DNA from: Rotaria sp. Silwood1
Taxonomy: Eukaryota; Rotifera; Eurotatoria; Philodinida; Philodinidae
Direction of reading: 5' to 3'
Assembly (NCBI GenBank): GCA_905250075.1
Contig: CAJNOP010000107.1
Coordinates: 186,551 to 250,550 of the forward strand
DNA length: 64,000 nucleotides
Shown here: piece after piece, positions 25,872 to 38,167 of the stretch
Layout: every line of letters begins with the position of its first letter
Position numbering within the stretch: position 1 is the stretch's first letter
Position numbers and translations under genes: made by a program
The notes under the pieces: model-generated
What the model was told of the DNA's origin: nothing
The model's database searches: none
The model's input: only the letters and a program-made list of their open reading frames with translations

Positions 25872-27354
25872 ATGGCATCTGTATTATCTACACCATCGAG
25901 TGTTCCACTCCTTGTTCGATCATCTCGAACAATTGTAACTCGTGAACGATCTCATTCCAAACGTTTATATACATTTATTCATTATGAACATTCTACACAT
26001 CTACGTCGTTTTATTATTTTATTTTTTATAATTATCTTTGTTACTCTTTCATTTGGTTGGCTTTTAGCTGGACTTGTTCGTCTTCGTCAAACAGCATCTT
26101 ATTTAGAATCATGTGCAGCTAAAAAAGTTCAATGTGCTGCAGGAACTGATTTAGTATGTAGTTTATCTTCATCAATATGTCTTTGTCCGGAACAAACTTA
26201 TTGGGATAATAAAAAACATAAATGTCTTACAGTGAAAACAATTAATACAGCATGTTCAAAAAATGAACAATGTGATACAAATAAAGGTCTTATTTGTCAT
26301 ACAAATGGTACATGTCAATGTTCTCAAAATACATATTATACAACCACAGGATGTGTGAGTAAGTAATGAAAAACAAAAAGAAAAAAGAAAGAATCATTTA
26401 ATTATGAAATATAATGATTTTTAGCTTATGCATTATTTGGTGCATCATGTTCGTTATCAAGTACTCCATTATGTAATACACAACTTGGTCTTATATGTGA
26501 TACAGTAACACAAACATGTGTATGCTCTTCATCAACATATTGGTCCTATGCTCGATGTGAATCAGTTTCGACATATACTGGTTATTGTGATAGAAATGCA
26601 AGTTGTAATACTCAAGTTGGTCTTTTTTGTCGTTTACCTGGTTCAAACTTACCATGTGATTGTCCTCTTTCATCAAAATATTATACATGTGATTGTTATC
26701 AAGGTCAAACATGGGTTACAGCCACAACTATTAATGGAACATCAGCATGTATGAATCAAGTAACATATTATAATAATTGTACATATGATAGTCAATGTCC
26801 ACAAACATTAAATCTTGCTTGTATTGGTTAGTAAGAAAAGAAAAATATACATTTGAATAATATTGATCATTTTATTTCTAGGTGGTATTTGTGATTGTAA
26901 TATACCTTTATGGTATTGGTCACGGACTTCAAATAAATGTGTTCCTTGCGAATCTCAAGGATATATATTGATTCAGTATTCATCTCAATGGGTGTGTACA
27001 CAATTAATTAGTTCATCACTAATAACATATACGGCTAGCAAATCCGCCTGTACTGCTCTAGGTTGGTCTTTGATTAGTCCAATATTTGCATCGGATATTT
27101 CAGTTATTGCGAAAGCTTATCCAACATATCGTCTTTGGATTAATATGGAAACTTCACTTGGGAGTTCAGTCTATACAAATAATATTTTTCCTAATAATCA
27201 ATCGAATTGGAATACTTATGTGTCACGATCTTTAACAGCTGTTTATTCTACTTATATATATGCTTTACAAATTATACCTTCATATGATAAAACAATGCTT
27301 TTCGAAGGAAATACTAATTTGGATAGAGGACATGCACTTTGTGCAATTTATTAA
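25872..27354 (+). CDS. type II membrane protein with Cys-rich repeats and lectin-like C-terminus (453 aa, 3 exons)
   Basis: Exons are 25872-26358, 26425-26826 and 26882-27354; the phases agree with donors GTAAGT and GTTAGT. There is no cleavable signal peptide. A basic N-terminal segment precedes one transmembrane helix at about 47-69 (ILFFIIIFVTLSFGWLLAGL), so the bulk is predicted extracellular. About five cysteine-rich, EGF-like modules follow; a repeated pattern is C...G-L-x-C...C-x-C, with LICDTVTQTCVCSS and GLICHTNGTCQC as examples. The last ~130 residues, from about YTASKSACTALGW to the final ALCAIY, have the Cys spacing and SACTALG start of a diverged C-type lectin-like domain. A role in surface recognition would be an inference. 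The gene structure is well supported; the lectin call is tentative. Confidence 0.7.
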
Positions 27355-29901
27355 TAATATATTGATTGTACTTTTAACTGACGTATATGTCATGAAAAAA
27401 AAATGATTTATATACTTTTTCATATAAAAATATATTTTAGTTTTCTTATATATAATCAAGCATCGTCAAATATGAACTTTTAATAGTGACGGTGATTCAA
27501 ATAAAAACTTCTATCTACTGCATTTATTATCTTCAATTTGATCGATAGTCTCGTCACAGTACTGATTATATGCAATAACGAGACTAGAATATGAACGCGA
27601 AAATATACAAAAGGAAATAATTCTACCATGTGCAAAGATATGTGAGCATGTAACGAATGGCGGTGTGGGGTGAGCTTGATTCCAACTTTCATTCTACTAG
27701 GCATTCTGTTGTCAAACATCCTGGTAGTCGAAAGAAATCATTCTTTTACTAGCAACGATCCCTAATAATCTTACAGTGTGTGTCAATAGTTTAAATCGTA
27801 CGATTCACAGTTTGTTCGAGTTTCTAGCATTACTTTCCGTTCATATGCAAACATTAGGCTGGGCACAAGATATAACTGGCAAGATTGCTTAAAATAATTG
27901 AATAAATGTTTGTAAGTTTCTATAGATCATTTTCTGTATTTAATTCAATTAAAATAATTTATTCCTGAGAATTTCTCAAACAAATCTTATATGACTCGTG
28001 AAAATGGTGTTTAGAAAAGATGTGTACCACCAGTCTTTTTCACGTGTATACCTTAAATAAATAGTATGCTTGTTTTTCTTATATAAATTATACCCTAGGT
28101 CTCATTTTTTCACTAATGAATGAGCGTAGAAAAGAAATGATTGGATTCCAAATCACTTATAAAGATATTGTGGTCTTGTTTCAAGTTCATCATCTGATGA
28201 ATTTGGAACTCTAGTCTGTGAAATACTCTGGTGAAACGGAAATTTTCCCTCTAATCAAAACATGTCTCTGTCTTTTTTATTTGCTGAACTTTCTAATCTT
28301 CGACCGTTATCATGGATTGATGTCGGTGAAGATGATACAGAAAAAATATAACAATAGAATCCATGTTATTATCTTTATCTCATCTTGGGTATGAGTGTAG
28401 ATCTTCGTATTTCCAACATCCACACCCTCAAGTTCTCGCTTAATGAAACAATCGTCTCATCGAATAGTATATAATCTAAGCGTTTCAGCTTTCTATCATT
28501 TCGAATGGAGAAATTCCAGAAATTAAGTTTTGACTAGGAGATTCCGGATTGTTCCTCCTTATTTAGACGTTTTCACAAGGTTTTTAAAAGTTTTAAAATC
28601 TACAGTTATGCTTACATTCACAAATTCTACAAATTCAGAGAGTTTTATTCCATTCGCAGAAAGTCGATGTAAACTTTGGTACGTTTTCGATAAAACACCT
28701 CTGAAGATTTTTTCTGTGGATTCTACTCTATCATGATGTTCATAAACCATCCTTGCCTCACTCGTGTTGCTAATGCTTCATTCCTACTGACTGATAAGAT
28801 AATCGTGTTCTGTATCACATGTCTCTTGTCTGTCTTATTTCGTGGAAAAGATGTGTTCTTCACGTAGTGAAAGAATTTTCTTAATGTTAATACGTTATCC
28901 AATCAGTCAGTTGATACAAGGCTTTTTGCTTTTGTTTCAGATATTCTAGAAATACCTTTTACCGTTATCTAAATTCTGCGTTGATACCCCCTAAAATGAA
29001 TTTGAAAATTTTTGAAGCTTGAGTGTCATTTATTTTGGAATAGAACAATTTTTCATTTGTGCTGTGCTTTTGTAAAATTATTATTCGTGCTTCTAAGGAA
29101 CAGATTATAATGAAGAAGAGACGCAGAGTAATGGGGCATGTTTAGAGATGATGAAGTGAATATCGATACCAGCAATCTCATTAGTCTGATTAAGGTGAAC
29201 TGGAACTATGACCGAGATTGGGAAGATGAAAATGAGGTTGAGTGTGAATGTGAACGTTTGGTGTATCAAAGGAGTGCGGCCGAATGTGGGTGTGGGCATG
29301 GGGTGTGAGCAAGGGGAGAAAGCAGACTTCAAGTATGCTAAAGTATGGTTAAATTAGGTCAAAAATGCTGCTAATCCACAAAGGAGTACTTTAAAATTAC
29401 AGAAAAGTGCTTCAAAGTAGCTCGAAGTGCTCCCAAGTAGCTCAAATAATCCTGTCAGTATAAAGTTCCGCGTTCTCTCTTGGGTGTGGGTGTAGGTGTG
29501 GGAGAAAATACTCTTAATATGAACATACATCAACACCCACACCCTTATGTGATCATGAACAATTTGGATCACACTTATATCTAAACGAGACTTCAAGATT
29601 TTGTATCAATTTTCGTTGAATATTAGGTCAACTAAAGTATTTATTTAAACGTCTACTCGAATAGTTTTCTTTCAATTCAGTCGAATACAAAACCTCGGGA
29701 AACATGTTGTGTAACGAATGAGACATACGAAGATAATATCGACGAAAAAGCACAATTATTTGGTTTGTCGGCGATATGACTCACAAAGATAAGCAACTAA
29801 CACTTTTCTTTCTACATCACACATAGTAGAGAGTCTTCGTATTTAAATAGTTCGCTATCGCGTCCGCCATAGATTAGAATCGGTTTAGTTTCTTCATCGA
29901 C
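27355..29901. other. non-coding; several TGTGGG-like runs
   Basis: No gene is supported; small open frames here have no recognisable features. G-rich/C-rich paired runs occur at 28386-28430 and 29481-29546, with a G-rich-only stretch at 29230-29315. A short degenerate repeat with the motif AGTAGCTC lies at about 29405-29450. Confidence 0.5.
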
Positions 29902-30645
29902 ATGGCAGCTAATGCCATACCTATTCTACTTTCAAACCAAGAAATCACAGCCTTATTTTCTGCTGACTTTGCATTTTACAATCTACCAGAATGGACATTG
30001 ATGAAAATGCCGAGAAATGTAAGCACACACAGAGAAAAAATCCAGCGACATATATCTAAAGGTTGGCACTTCAGGCGACATTCAGGAAAAGCCTTGTAAG
30101 TATGACCATTTGAAAAATTGTACCTACATTCGTTCATTTCAAATCGTAGTTTTCCATGCCAAGAATGTTTGAAGATAAAAACAGAGAACGACAAACGCTT
30201 TTGGGTTTCCGCATACGGTACTATTCTTTTTCGAGCTCGCTTTGGCGAATATACGGACAAATATGGGAACGTGTATGAAAAGGGTCTAATTCAAATGAAG
30301 ATCTATACTCAAAGATGCGAGAGATGCCCAATATACACGGCTTCCCAGCTCAACTACGAAAAGTGGCGTGAAGCATTCTACTGGCTACACATATGGATTT
30401 TGGAAAAATTCTACGGTTATTTATTTTCAAAGTCACGCACAATACCGCACTGGCGGCCGACTAGACAACACCGAACAGACCTCTGTGAAGCAAAGCGAGA
30501 TGGTTGGTGTAAATATTGTAACAAAGATGGTTGGTGCGAATATTGTAATGGAGATTGTTGGTGCAAATATTGCACCGAAGATGGCTCTTGCATATATTGT
30601 AACAAAGATTGTTGGTGCTTACTGCAACAAAGACCATTATCTTGA
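29902..30645 (+). CDS. RTP-like 3CxxC zinc-binding protein with 9-residue Cys repeats (229 aa, 2 exons)
   Basis: Exons are 29902-30095 and 30150-30645, joined by a 54-nt intron (donor GTAAGT, acceptor CGTAG) that restores the frame. Residues ~55-160 match the receptor-transporting-protein type 3CxxC fold: FFPCQEC (Cys68, Cys71), then WVSAYGTILF, then the QRCERC pair (Cys121, Cys124) and the closing helix WLHIWILEKFYG. Family members bind zinc and, in vertebrates, act as chaperones for membrane receptors or in innate immunity; the role here is unknown. From residue 182 four 9-residue units follow, each with W/S-C-x-Y-C (for example DGWCKYCNK), encoded by a 27-bp minisatellite at 30499-30606. 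The fifth unit breaks after DCWC because of an apparent 2-nt loss, giving the tail LLQQRPLS. The domain assignment is good; whether the gene is still functional is uncertain. Confidence 0.7.
30499..30630 (+). repeat. 27-bp coding minisatellite
   Basis: Four complete 27-bp units (30499, 30526, 30553, 30580) and a damaged fifth unit from 30607 encode Asp-x-Trp-Cys-x-Tyr-Cys-type 9-residue repeats at the C-terminus of the 3CxxC protein. Confidence 0.85.
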
Positions 30646-31532
30646 CATTCAAGAAGAATAGGACCTTACATATCAATGCTCCAAAATCGATCACACACTT
30701 TTATGCGAAAATCGTTCTAAAATTGAAATAATCTAAAATGAATGATGCTAAAAGAACAAAGCCGATGTTATGTCTTGACCAGAGTCTCACTCACAAAACA
30801 TGTTTTCTTTTGTTTCTGATCAGAGAATCCACATCTGAATACTGTCAAAACAGAATGGATCTCTTATAATTCGTCATGTTAATAACAAACAGTTTGTCAT
30901 CGAGTGACGTAGTTCAACTGATCAATATTAAACTACTCATCTATTTTTTAAGCGCTCATTATAGATACAAGTTGAGCCAAAAGTAACGCAACACAGACTT
31001 CTTTTCAACTTTTTTTCTTTATAGATCCATAGTTCGATTTCATACTTCACTCCCATACACTTGATGACAATACTTAGAGAATGAGTTGTATATTTTTTTA
31101 ACAATACTTTGAGAATGACAATACTTAGAGAAATACTTAGAGAATTCAACAACAACTAGCTAATCTTCCTGCTCCAGTTCAAACTCTCAATCGACGCAAT
31201 GATCATTTCACATTTATTCGAACGTAGTTCCAAAGACCATAGAGATTAGTCAAGTTTCTATTGATGAGACTTTTCCGACGTCAGCTATTGATTCTTTCAA
31301 TAACTCATTTCATGAATACATGAATATGATCAAAACGATTATAAATATCTCAAAATCACACTTGAAAGTTGAAGATTATCGAAGTGATTCCTATGATTGG
31401 AAACCAAAATCAGATTTAAAAACTAGATGAGAAATATATTTTCCTCTGTATGAATGATATCATTATAAGTTCAATCAACTGAAGGATATATGGACAAAAC
31501 TGGTAATTTCAATCGTCTTCCGAACTAATATA
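30646..31532. other. non-coding
   Basis: No gene was recognised. A short local duplication of acaatacttagaga occurs at about 31067-31146. Confidence 0.5.
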
Positions 31533-33221
31533 TAGAAAAAAGTTCTCCAACCTTCCGTAATCGATATATTTTTATAGCCATTCAAGTAATTACAACAAAT
31601 AAATGGTCATTGCAAAGGGTATTTAAAAGTGTACTTATTATGCAAAAATAAAGGTTCTAGTTCAAGAAATAAGAGATATAAATGTGCGAATATCATTAAA
31701 TGTTTTTTAGGAACTGTTTTTATACGCACAAAAATATAAAACTAAAAAAGTAAAAACGGAAAGTATGTACAGTAATGAACTCTATGTGTCGAAGTTGATG
31801 TGAGAAGTGCCGTTAAGATAGTGATACATAGGAGAGATAGACAATGAACCGTGTTTAAGCGCAGTCATTAATCGAGTATTCAACAGACATGCAGGAGGTG
31901 AAATTGGCGGTTATACTGTCCGTCACACTGTACACAGACGAAACCCAAACTATGGCTAAAACCAAGCAGAGAAAGAATATATCTTAACAAATATGACTCT
32001 CTACCACCAAGTAATAATGAGAAAATTATTCTTACACTTAGACAGCTTGAAAATCCGATTACTCATATGCGTATTAACCAAATGGAACAAGATAGAGTTT
32101 TTCATAAACAAATTAGAAAACGATTAAATCGTAATCGTACCACTATAATAAAATGGGAAAATATTCGATTTGATAATCCAAGAGCATTTCTTGATGGTAT
32201 TCGAACAGATAGGCATGAAATTTCAAGATTTCAAGAAAAGTTCAAACAGAAGTATTAAGAAAAAGAAAAAACAAAAGTTTTAGTTTAAGGAAAGCCGCGG
32301 GTTGGAGTTGGGTATAAGTCATACAGCATTACAAAATATATTAAATGATGCTGAATTACAGTGGAAAGTAGGACCAATAGCAACAAAATAAGCTGCTGAT
32401 CATCAAAAAGCAGGATTAAAATTTGGTAAAAAATATAAAGATCACGATTTGTCATGGTGAGACAAAATTTTAGCCAGTGATTCAAAAATTTTTTTTTTAT
32501 TAGCTAGTAGTCGTAATCCAAAGCGTCATGAACGATAGGTGGATGACAGTGAAGAATTAGGTTTATGGAAGTCGAAAAGCATTCGAAAGGATGATATGTT
32601 TATGTTGGTATGACAAGTAAAGGATTAACACAATCGGTTTTTATTAATGGCGCTATTGATGGTGATCGATATGTGAATGAGATATTACCAACTTTAACTG
32701 ATGTGCAAGGAAGAGCAGAAGAAACTGATGATATTACAACAACAGCATTATTTAATGATAATAGTGGTTGAATATTTAAGCAAGATCACGCAAAATGTCG
32801 TGATAATAATGTTTCTCAAATCTCATTAAGAATGAAAGAAATTATAAACAAAAAAGGAGGTAGAGTTAGTAGTTTGCAACAACATTGTAAATGTCGATTT
32901 TATGTGAAGAATAAATATATGATTATTTTCATTGTACAGTTGCCCTGTTACTATTGCTAAAAAAATAAAAATGAATATTCAAGATGACAGATATCTGTTT
33001 CATGATCTGATTGTTCGATATTACAGAATTTTGTTTTGAGAACCAAAAATGAATGTAACAAATTCATTTATTCACCGTCTTCTACTTTTTGCATTAAAAC
33101 CGTTACTTTTACCCAATAAATACACTTTTAAATGCTCTTTTAAATGAATATCTATTTGTTGTCATTACTTCAATGGCTGCTAAAATATACTGATTGCAAA
33201 AGGTCGGAGAACTTTTTTCCA
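31533..33221 (+). mobile_element. decayed Tc1/mariner-family DNA transposon (about 1.69 kb)
   Basis: Long terminal inverted repeats (about 120-130 bp, diverged) bound the element. The left end begins tagaaaaaagttctcc at 31533; the right end, read as complement, begins tggaaaaaagttctcc at 33221. TA dinucleotides lie directly outside both ends (31531-31532 and 33222-33223), which is the target duplication expected of this superfamily. It carries a broken transposase on the + strand. The termini match well enough to be confident; copy number and age cannot be judged from one window. Confidence 0.85.
31990..32890 (+). pseudogene. Tc1/mariner transposase, broken
   Basis: Pieces of one protein lie in successive frames. 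An N-terminal piece at 32067-32258 is RNRTTIIKWENIRFDNPRAF-like. Next comes a helix-turn-helix SLRKAAG...IQNIL type region near 32283-32345. A catalytic-core piece near 32390-32550 contains SDSKIFFLLASSRNPKRH. A further piece near 32610-32850 contains VGMTSKGLTQSVFINGAID and FKQDHAKCRDNNVSQ, the QDxAxxH-type second catalytic block. Stops (TGA near 32458, TAG near 32537 and TGA near 32769) and frameshifts interrupt it. It cannot be active as it stands. Confidence 0.75.
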
Positions 33222-33871
33222 TACCTTACAAGTGAGCAAATAAAAATTTACTAACCCCTAGCGGCTGAATACAGTAATGAACAAACAAAAAATCATTAGC
33301 TGAAGGGATTCTCGTTCATAGAGTTAGAATCATATAACATATGGTACTTAGAATAATAGAAAAATACACACTTTGAATCCAGTCAAGATACAATCATCGA
33401 GAGCCTTATGAGGAAGTTTGTTTTCATCATAAAACTTTTTTTCTTGTCCAATGTGAGAACCTTAAAACGCAAATATTAATTACACTCTTGTATTTTCTGA
33501 TGAATAGAGCGAAATAAAACAATAGCATAAATCATTAGGTGAATCTGGATAAGATATAAAATAAAAGCTTTTCTCAAACACATGTTTGCATCATAAAGTC
33601 CCATTTTTCGCCCAAAATGAGCAGCTAAAAACAGCCAAACTCAAAGAAAAATTAAACTCTTTGACAAAAAATAATTAAAAAAATAGTAGAATTCAAAAAA
33701 TCAATTAAAACTGAAAAAACAGTTAAAAAACCTTAAAAACATGTTTTCCCGAGTATACCCTCTTTTCTCTCCCCTCATAGTATATGAAAATACTACTATT
33801 CGATAAGAAAATCGAATTCTTCATTCACCACAACTGACTAAAAGAATATCACAGGTCACTGATCGCATTCA
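33222..33871. other. non-coding
   Basis: Nothing recognised; A/T-rich spacer between the transposon and the minus-strand gene. Confidence 0.5.
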
Positions 33872-36800
33872 TTAGTAGTTAGATGTTGAGTCAAGACTTT
33901 TGATGATCGGAGAATCTCCTTCGTTATATTTAAATTCGTCATCAGCTGGTCGAATCATTATACCTTGCGTGTTCGAAGTATAGTCACTATCAGAATTTTG
34001 ATCGTCGTCGGATTTCTCGGTGGATGTGGATCGCTTTGTTGACAGTGGTTTATTACCATTGTCTGTTTTATCATCCACTGTTTGGGTATGTGATTCGCTG
34101 TTTACACTCGTTTGTTGACTGCTAATATTTGCTGTCGACGATGTGATGCCCATAGTGAAGGGTTCAATGAAGTTGTAAATGAACCCGCCAAATCGATGGC
34201 GAACGGAGGCGAGAAATGATTGTTCATTTTCGTTTTTGATCGGCGATGTATCGTTGAACGCGGATCTGGACACTATCTCCGGTTCATCTTCCGAGAGTGA
34301 ATTCACTGCTTGAGTCCCTAATAATGTATCTTTCGGCGATGATGTCATCCTCATTGAGCTACCAATATCTGAACATTCACTGGAATGAATGGAGACTGAT
34401 TCTGACGAAATTTGCTGTTCATTATTGCTTTGCTGTGGCAATACTTTGTCACTATCGCTTTCAGTTGTGTTCGTACTGGTGGAGGCAGACAACGGCGTGA
34501 CCATATGGGATTCTGCCAAGGTAGTACTAATCAATAGTGGAGTCTTTTCGTCGGATTCAATCAGTTGTTGTACGTCATCTGATAAGAGTGGATTCAATCG
34601 ACTGCTCATGTTGCTCAATTCTTCATTGTCTTCCTTGAATGGTTGCGCTGATGTTTCGTCTTGTTGATCACCGTTCCATCGATCGGCAGTGTAGGAGACG
34701 TCTTTTTCCTTGTCAGTAGAAGTAGGATCGATCAAGTTTCTCTTGCTGATTATGTGGTTCTGCAGTTTCTGGCATTGCATAGGATCTGTTTCCTCGTGAT
34801 TGGCATCGTCTATTTCATTTGGTGGTGTCCAATAATGATCGAAAATTTCAGTGTTTTCCGATGAAAGTGAAGCTTCTTCAAAAGCGATTGTCAATGGAAA
34901 TTTTCTGCAACAGTGTGCAAAAGTGAAAAGTAAATTAGACATGAAGAAAAAAGTTCCTACTGCAATGAATTCGAATGATCGATGTTACTATCCGTCGTTG
35001 CGGCGTAAATGTCCATTTCGACCCTTACTGGTAGCTGTTCTTTTGCAAGAGTCTCCAAATTGGTCGTAACTTCGAGCTGCGTCATTGATTCATTCAAGCT
35101 AGGTATTTTCGCTGGTGTGTTCGATGAAACGACATAGATCGTAGACGAACGCGTAGTATCATCTTGTTCTACTTCAGTGGTGCTTTTTGTGGATTGTGGT
35201 GCGCTCGATTCTTGACTAAAATTCGATGTCTTCTTACATTGCATTATTGTCTGTTTCTGTTCGTTTTCATCGTTGATCTCGCCATCGGATTTAGTTACTT
35301 CTTGACTTTCATCTTGATGGGCACCGAGCTCGTCTGAAGCTGCATGAAGTTGATAATCAGCAGAAACATCGGATTCAGTCGATGATGGAGTGTCTGATTC
35401 AATGATCTCTGATCTGTCCATTTTCAATATTTCCGGTAGTGCTGTTTGCGATTCAAATGATTCCTGAAAAGTATTGGTACTGAAAGGTGGCTCCCTAGTT
35501 TGGATTATTTCCTCTGGTGTGTTGTCTGATGGTAGAGGCCTGTGAAGACTTACGATATCAGCTCCGCCGCCTTCTATCATTGAAATTATTCGTTTCATTA
35601 GGGCGATGACGATTGCCGATGGGTTCACAGTTTTCAGAGTCTCTGATAGATCCAATACTTTGACCGGTTCGCTAACAGAAGTTGGTGGTGATGCAGTGAA
35701 TTGTGCTGTGATGGATAGGTTTTCTTGTTCACCGTGCGTGGCTGTTGTGACTATCGATAATGTGTCTTGCGACCGATCATCTTGATACATTAGTTGGAGT
35801 GATTCTACACGTTTTTCAAGTTGGTTTGTTGAGATGGATGGTTCTGAGGAAACATGCTGGATTATTGGATCGGCAGTATTGAACAATAAGATTCGATCTG
35901 TGTCAGTTGACGGTGTTGAAAATAATGCATCAAAAGAGTCTGACCGATTTTTCAGTATTCGTTTATGATCGGGAATTCCTTCAAACACTTCGTTATCATC
36001 GTCCTGTTCTTGTTCGGACATCTGAAAGACTTGACCACGTAGGTTTGATGCTGTAGTAACAGGTGTTTTACATGAAGTATTTGGATCGGGTATAACAGAA
36101 GTCATGGTTATTTCTGATGTCAGAAGGTCAGATTCTCTCTCAGATGGCAGACGATCTTGGTGTGTTCTGTCGTCCGTCTCCATTGCTGATGTCCCTAAAG
36201 TACTGATGAGATTCTGCTTCATAGCGGCTGTAATCGATTGCGGTGTTTCTTCGTATGATTTCGGTAGATGAATTTGAGTAGTGAGAATTTCAGTTGACGA
36301 TTCATTAGATTTCGGTGATGATCTTGATTCATTCTTGAAAGTTTCTTCCAACGATTGTCGATCACCTTGACTGTCGATCGTTTGAAAAGTGAATAGTTTG
36401 CCTCGTTCAAGCTTCATTTGCTTCGTATCAAATTGGTCAATAGGCGTGAGGAGTTCTTGTTGCTTCATATAGTCTTGATTTGGATCAGAGTGTTTTTGTT
36501 CGCCACTAGTCTTTATCAGTTGGTCAAACGTATTGATGTCGCGATTTAATTCATCAATTTGATGTTGAAATCTGCTCAGTTCATGTAAACTTCCACACTC
36601 CAATGTGTGTTCTTGGGCGACACAAGATGAGTCTTCTCTCGACTTCTTATCTCTCTCATCAGTTGATGTTGCCTGTTCTTCTGAAAACAGAAAAAAAAAG
36701 TTGAATGCTACAAGACCATCAAAAACATTGACTTTTTTACTTACGAGTACTTTTGATGTTGACATTTATTTGATCAGAAGGGATCTTCAATTTTTTCTCA

Positions 36801-38167
36801 GCAAACTTATCATTGTGTGTTGCCAACGGTTTGCTAATCGATTGATCTTGTGAAATATTCGATACAAGTTTGCCGAGAGGCTCATCAATCATCTCATTTG
36901 GTTTCGGCTCGATCGACGATGGAGTGGGTGTACTTTGTGTGGAACCACTTTTTTCTCTGTTTGCAGGTGTCATTGTATCTGTTTCGTTCACTGTGGCATT
37001 TTCTTCGTTCGATGATGTCTCAGAAAAGCTACCGATCGCCATCGAAGTAACTCGATTTAGAAAATCACGTATTTCGTGGAATAACGTCGGTGCTCCTTGA
37101 TCGCTTGTACCATAGTTCGATGTTTGATACTGACTCTTGTTAGACAGAGTCCCTGATAACGAAAAAGGAACAGGTGTCTGCAAAAACAATGCCTCCGATT
37201 GATTTGAAGGTACGTCATCGGTAAAGTTTTGTTCCTGATTAAGATCAGTTGCAGATTGATCTGGCCGATTGTTATTCAATGAAATCTCATCATTGTATTT
37301 TTTCGGAGACAAGACATTATCTGATGTAAAGTCACTCGAGTTCAAACTAGAAGCAAAAGATGATGTTCGTCTTGGTGTAATCAATCGTTCAGAAGTATAG
37401 CCGTGCTCATCGTTAAAAGACAACCGTGACTCACTAGCATTAGACGAGAACAACTTTGATGTTCTATCATAGTTAGAGGCAATCGAGGCGATCGAGTCAC
37501 CAGTATCTTGTATTTTACGTTTGATTCGTTTCTTACGAATTTTTCGAAAATTTCTCGATTCCGATCGAGATCGACTGATTGGTCGACACGATAGAAGATT
37601 TTCACCCACATACGTTAATTCATAAATGATTTCTTCAGTAACAGTTGGTTCAACTTCTTCGAATTCAACGACTTCTTCGATCTTCAAATCACCTTCTTGC
37701 CAAGTCTTCGTTTTCGTATCATCACCCCAACGTTCCATCAATGTCGGATAACGATTAAAATTGGTCACTTCAAGAACTTCTTCTTGAATAATTTCTTCAT
37801 CAGAATCATCTAAATAATGAGTTTTACGAAACCGTGATGAAGATGATGGCGAATGATAAAGTGAAAGGGAGGGATAGGAGAGTTCTCGTTCGCGAACACG
37901 ACTAGGTCTCGATCGAGTTCGATTAGTCGATGGTTGATAGTTTAATGAATCTGTAGAACAGGAAAGAAACGTTTCAGGATCGCCTACATATGACGTTTCG
38001 CTCGTTATTGAATTCGTTGATGATGCCCTGAATGTGTTTTCCGATGCAAAATTGTTATCGGGTTCTGTGGATGAAAATACATTGTCCATCATGTCGTTGT
38101 GAATGCTCGAATCTATATCTTTATTTGCTTGTTCTTCTTTTTCTCTTTTTTCCATCTTCATTGCCAT
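33872..38167 (-). CDS. long intrinsically disordered protein (about 1391 aa, 3 exons)
   Basis: Exons are 38167-36745, 36680-34961 and 34904-33872, joined by two short GT-AG introns (64 and 56 nt) with matching phases. Translation is taken from the ATG at 38167; a coding exon further upstream cannot be excluded. The product is almost entirely low complexity: Ser/Thr/Asp/Glu/Gln-rich, with many SS, TPSS and ESD runs and no transmembrane helix. The most ordered-looking block is near residues 130-200 (NRYPTLMERWGDDTKT, then EEVVEFEEVEPTVTEEIIYEL), followed by a very basic RKIRKKRIKRK patch that could bind nucleic acid, membrane or importin. The frame stays open for 4.2 kb with far more GC than the flanks, so it is surely a real gene. 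I recognise no family; a cytoskeletal or scaffold tail is one possibility. Confidence 0.85.
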
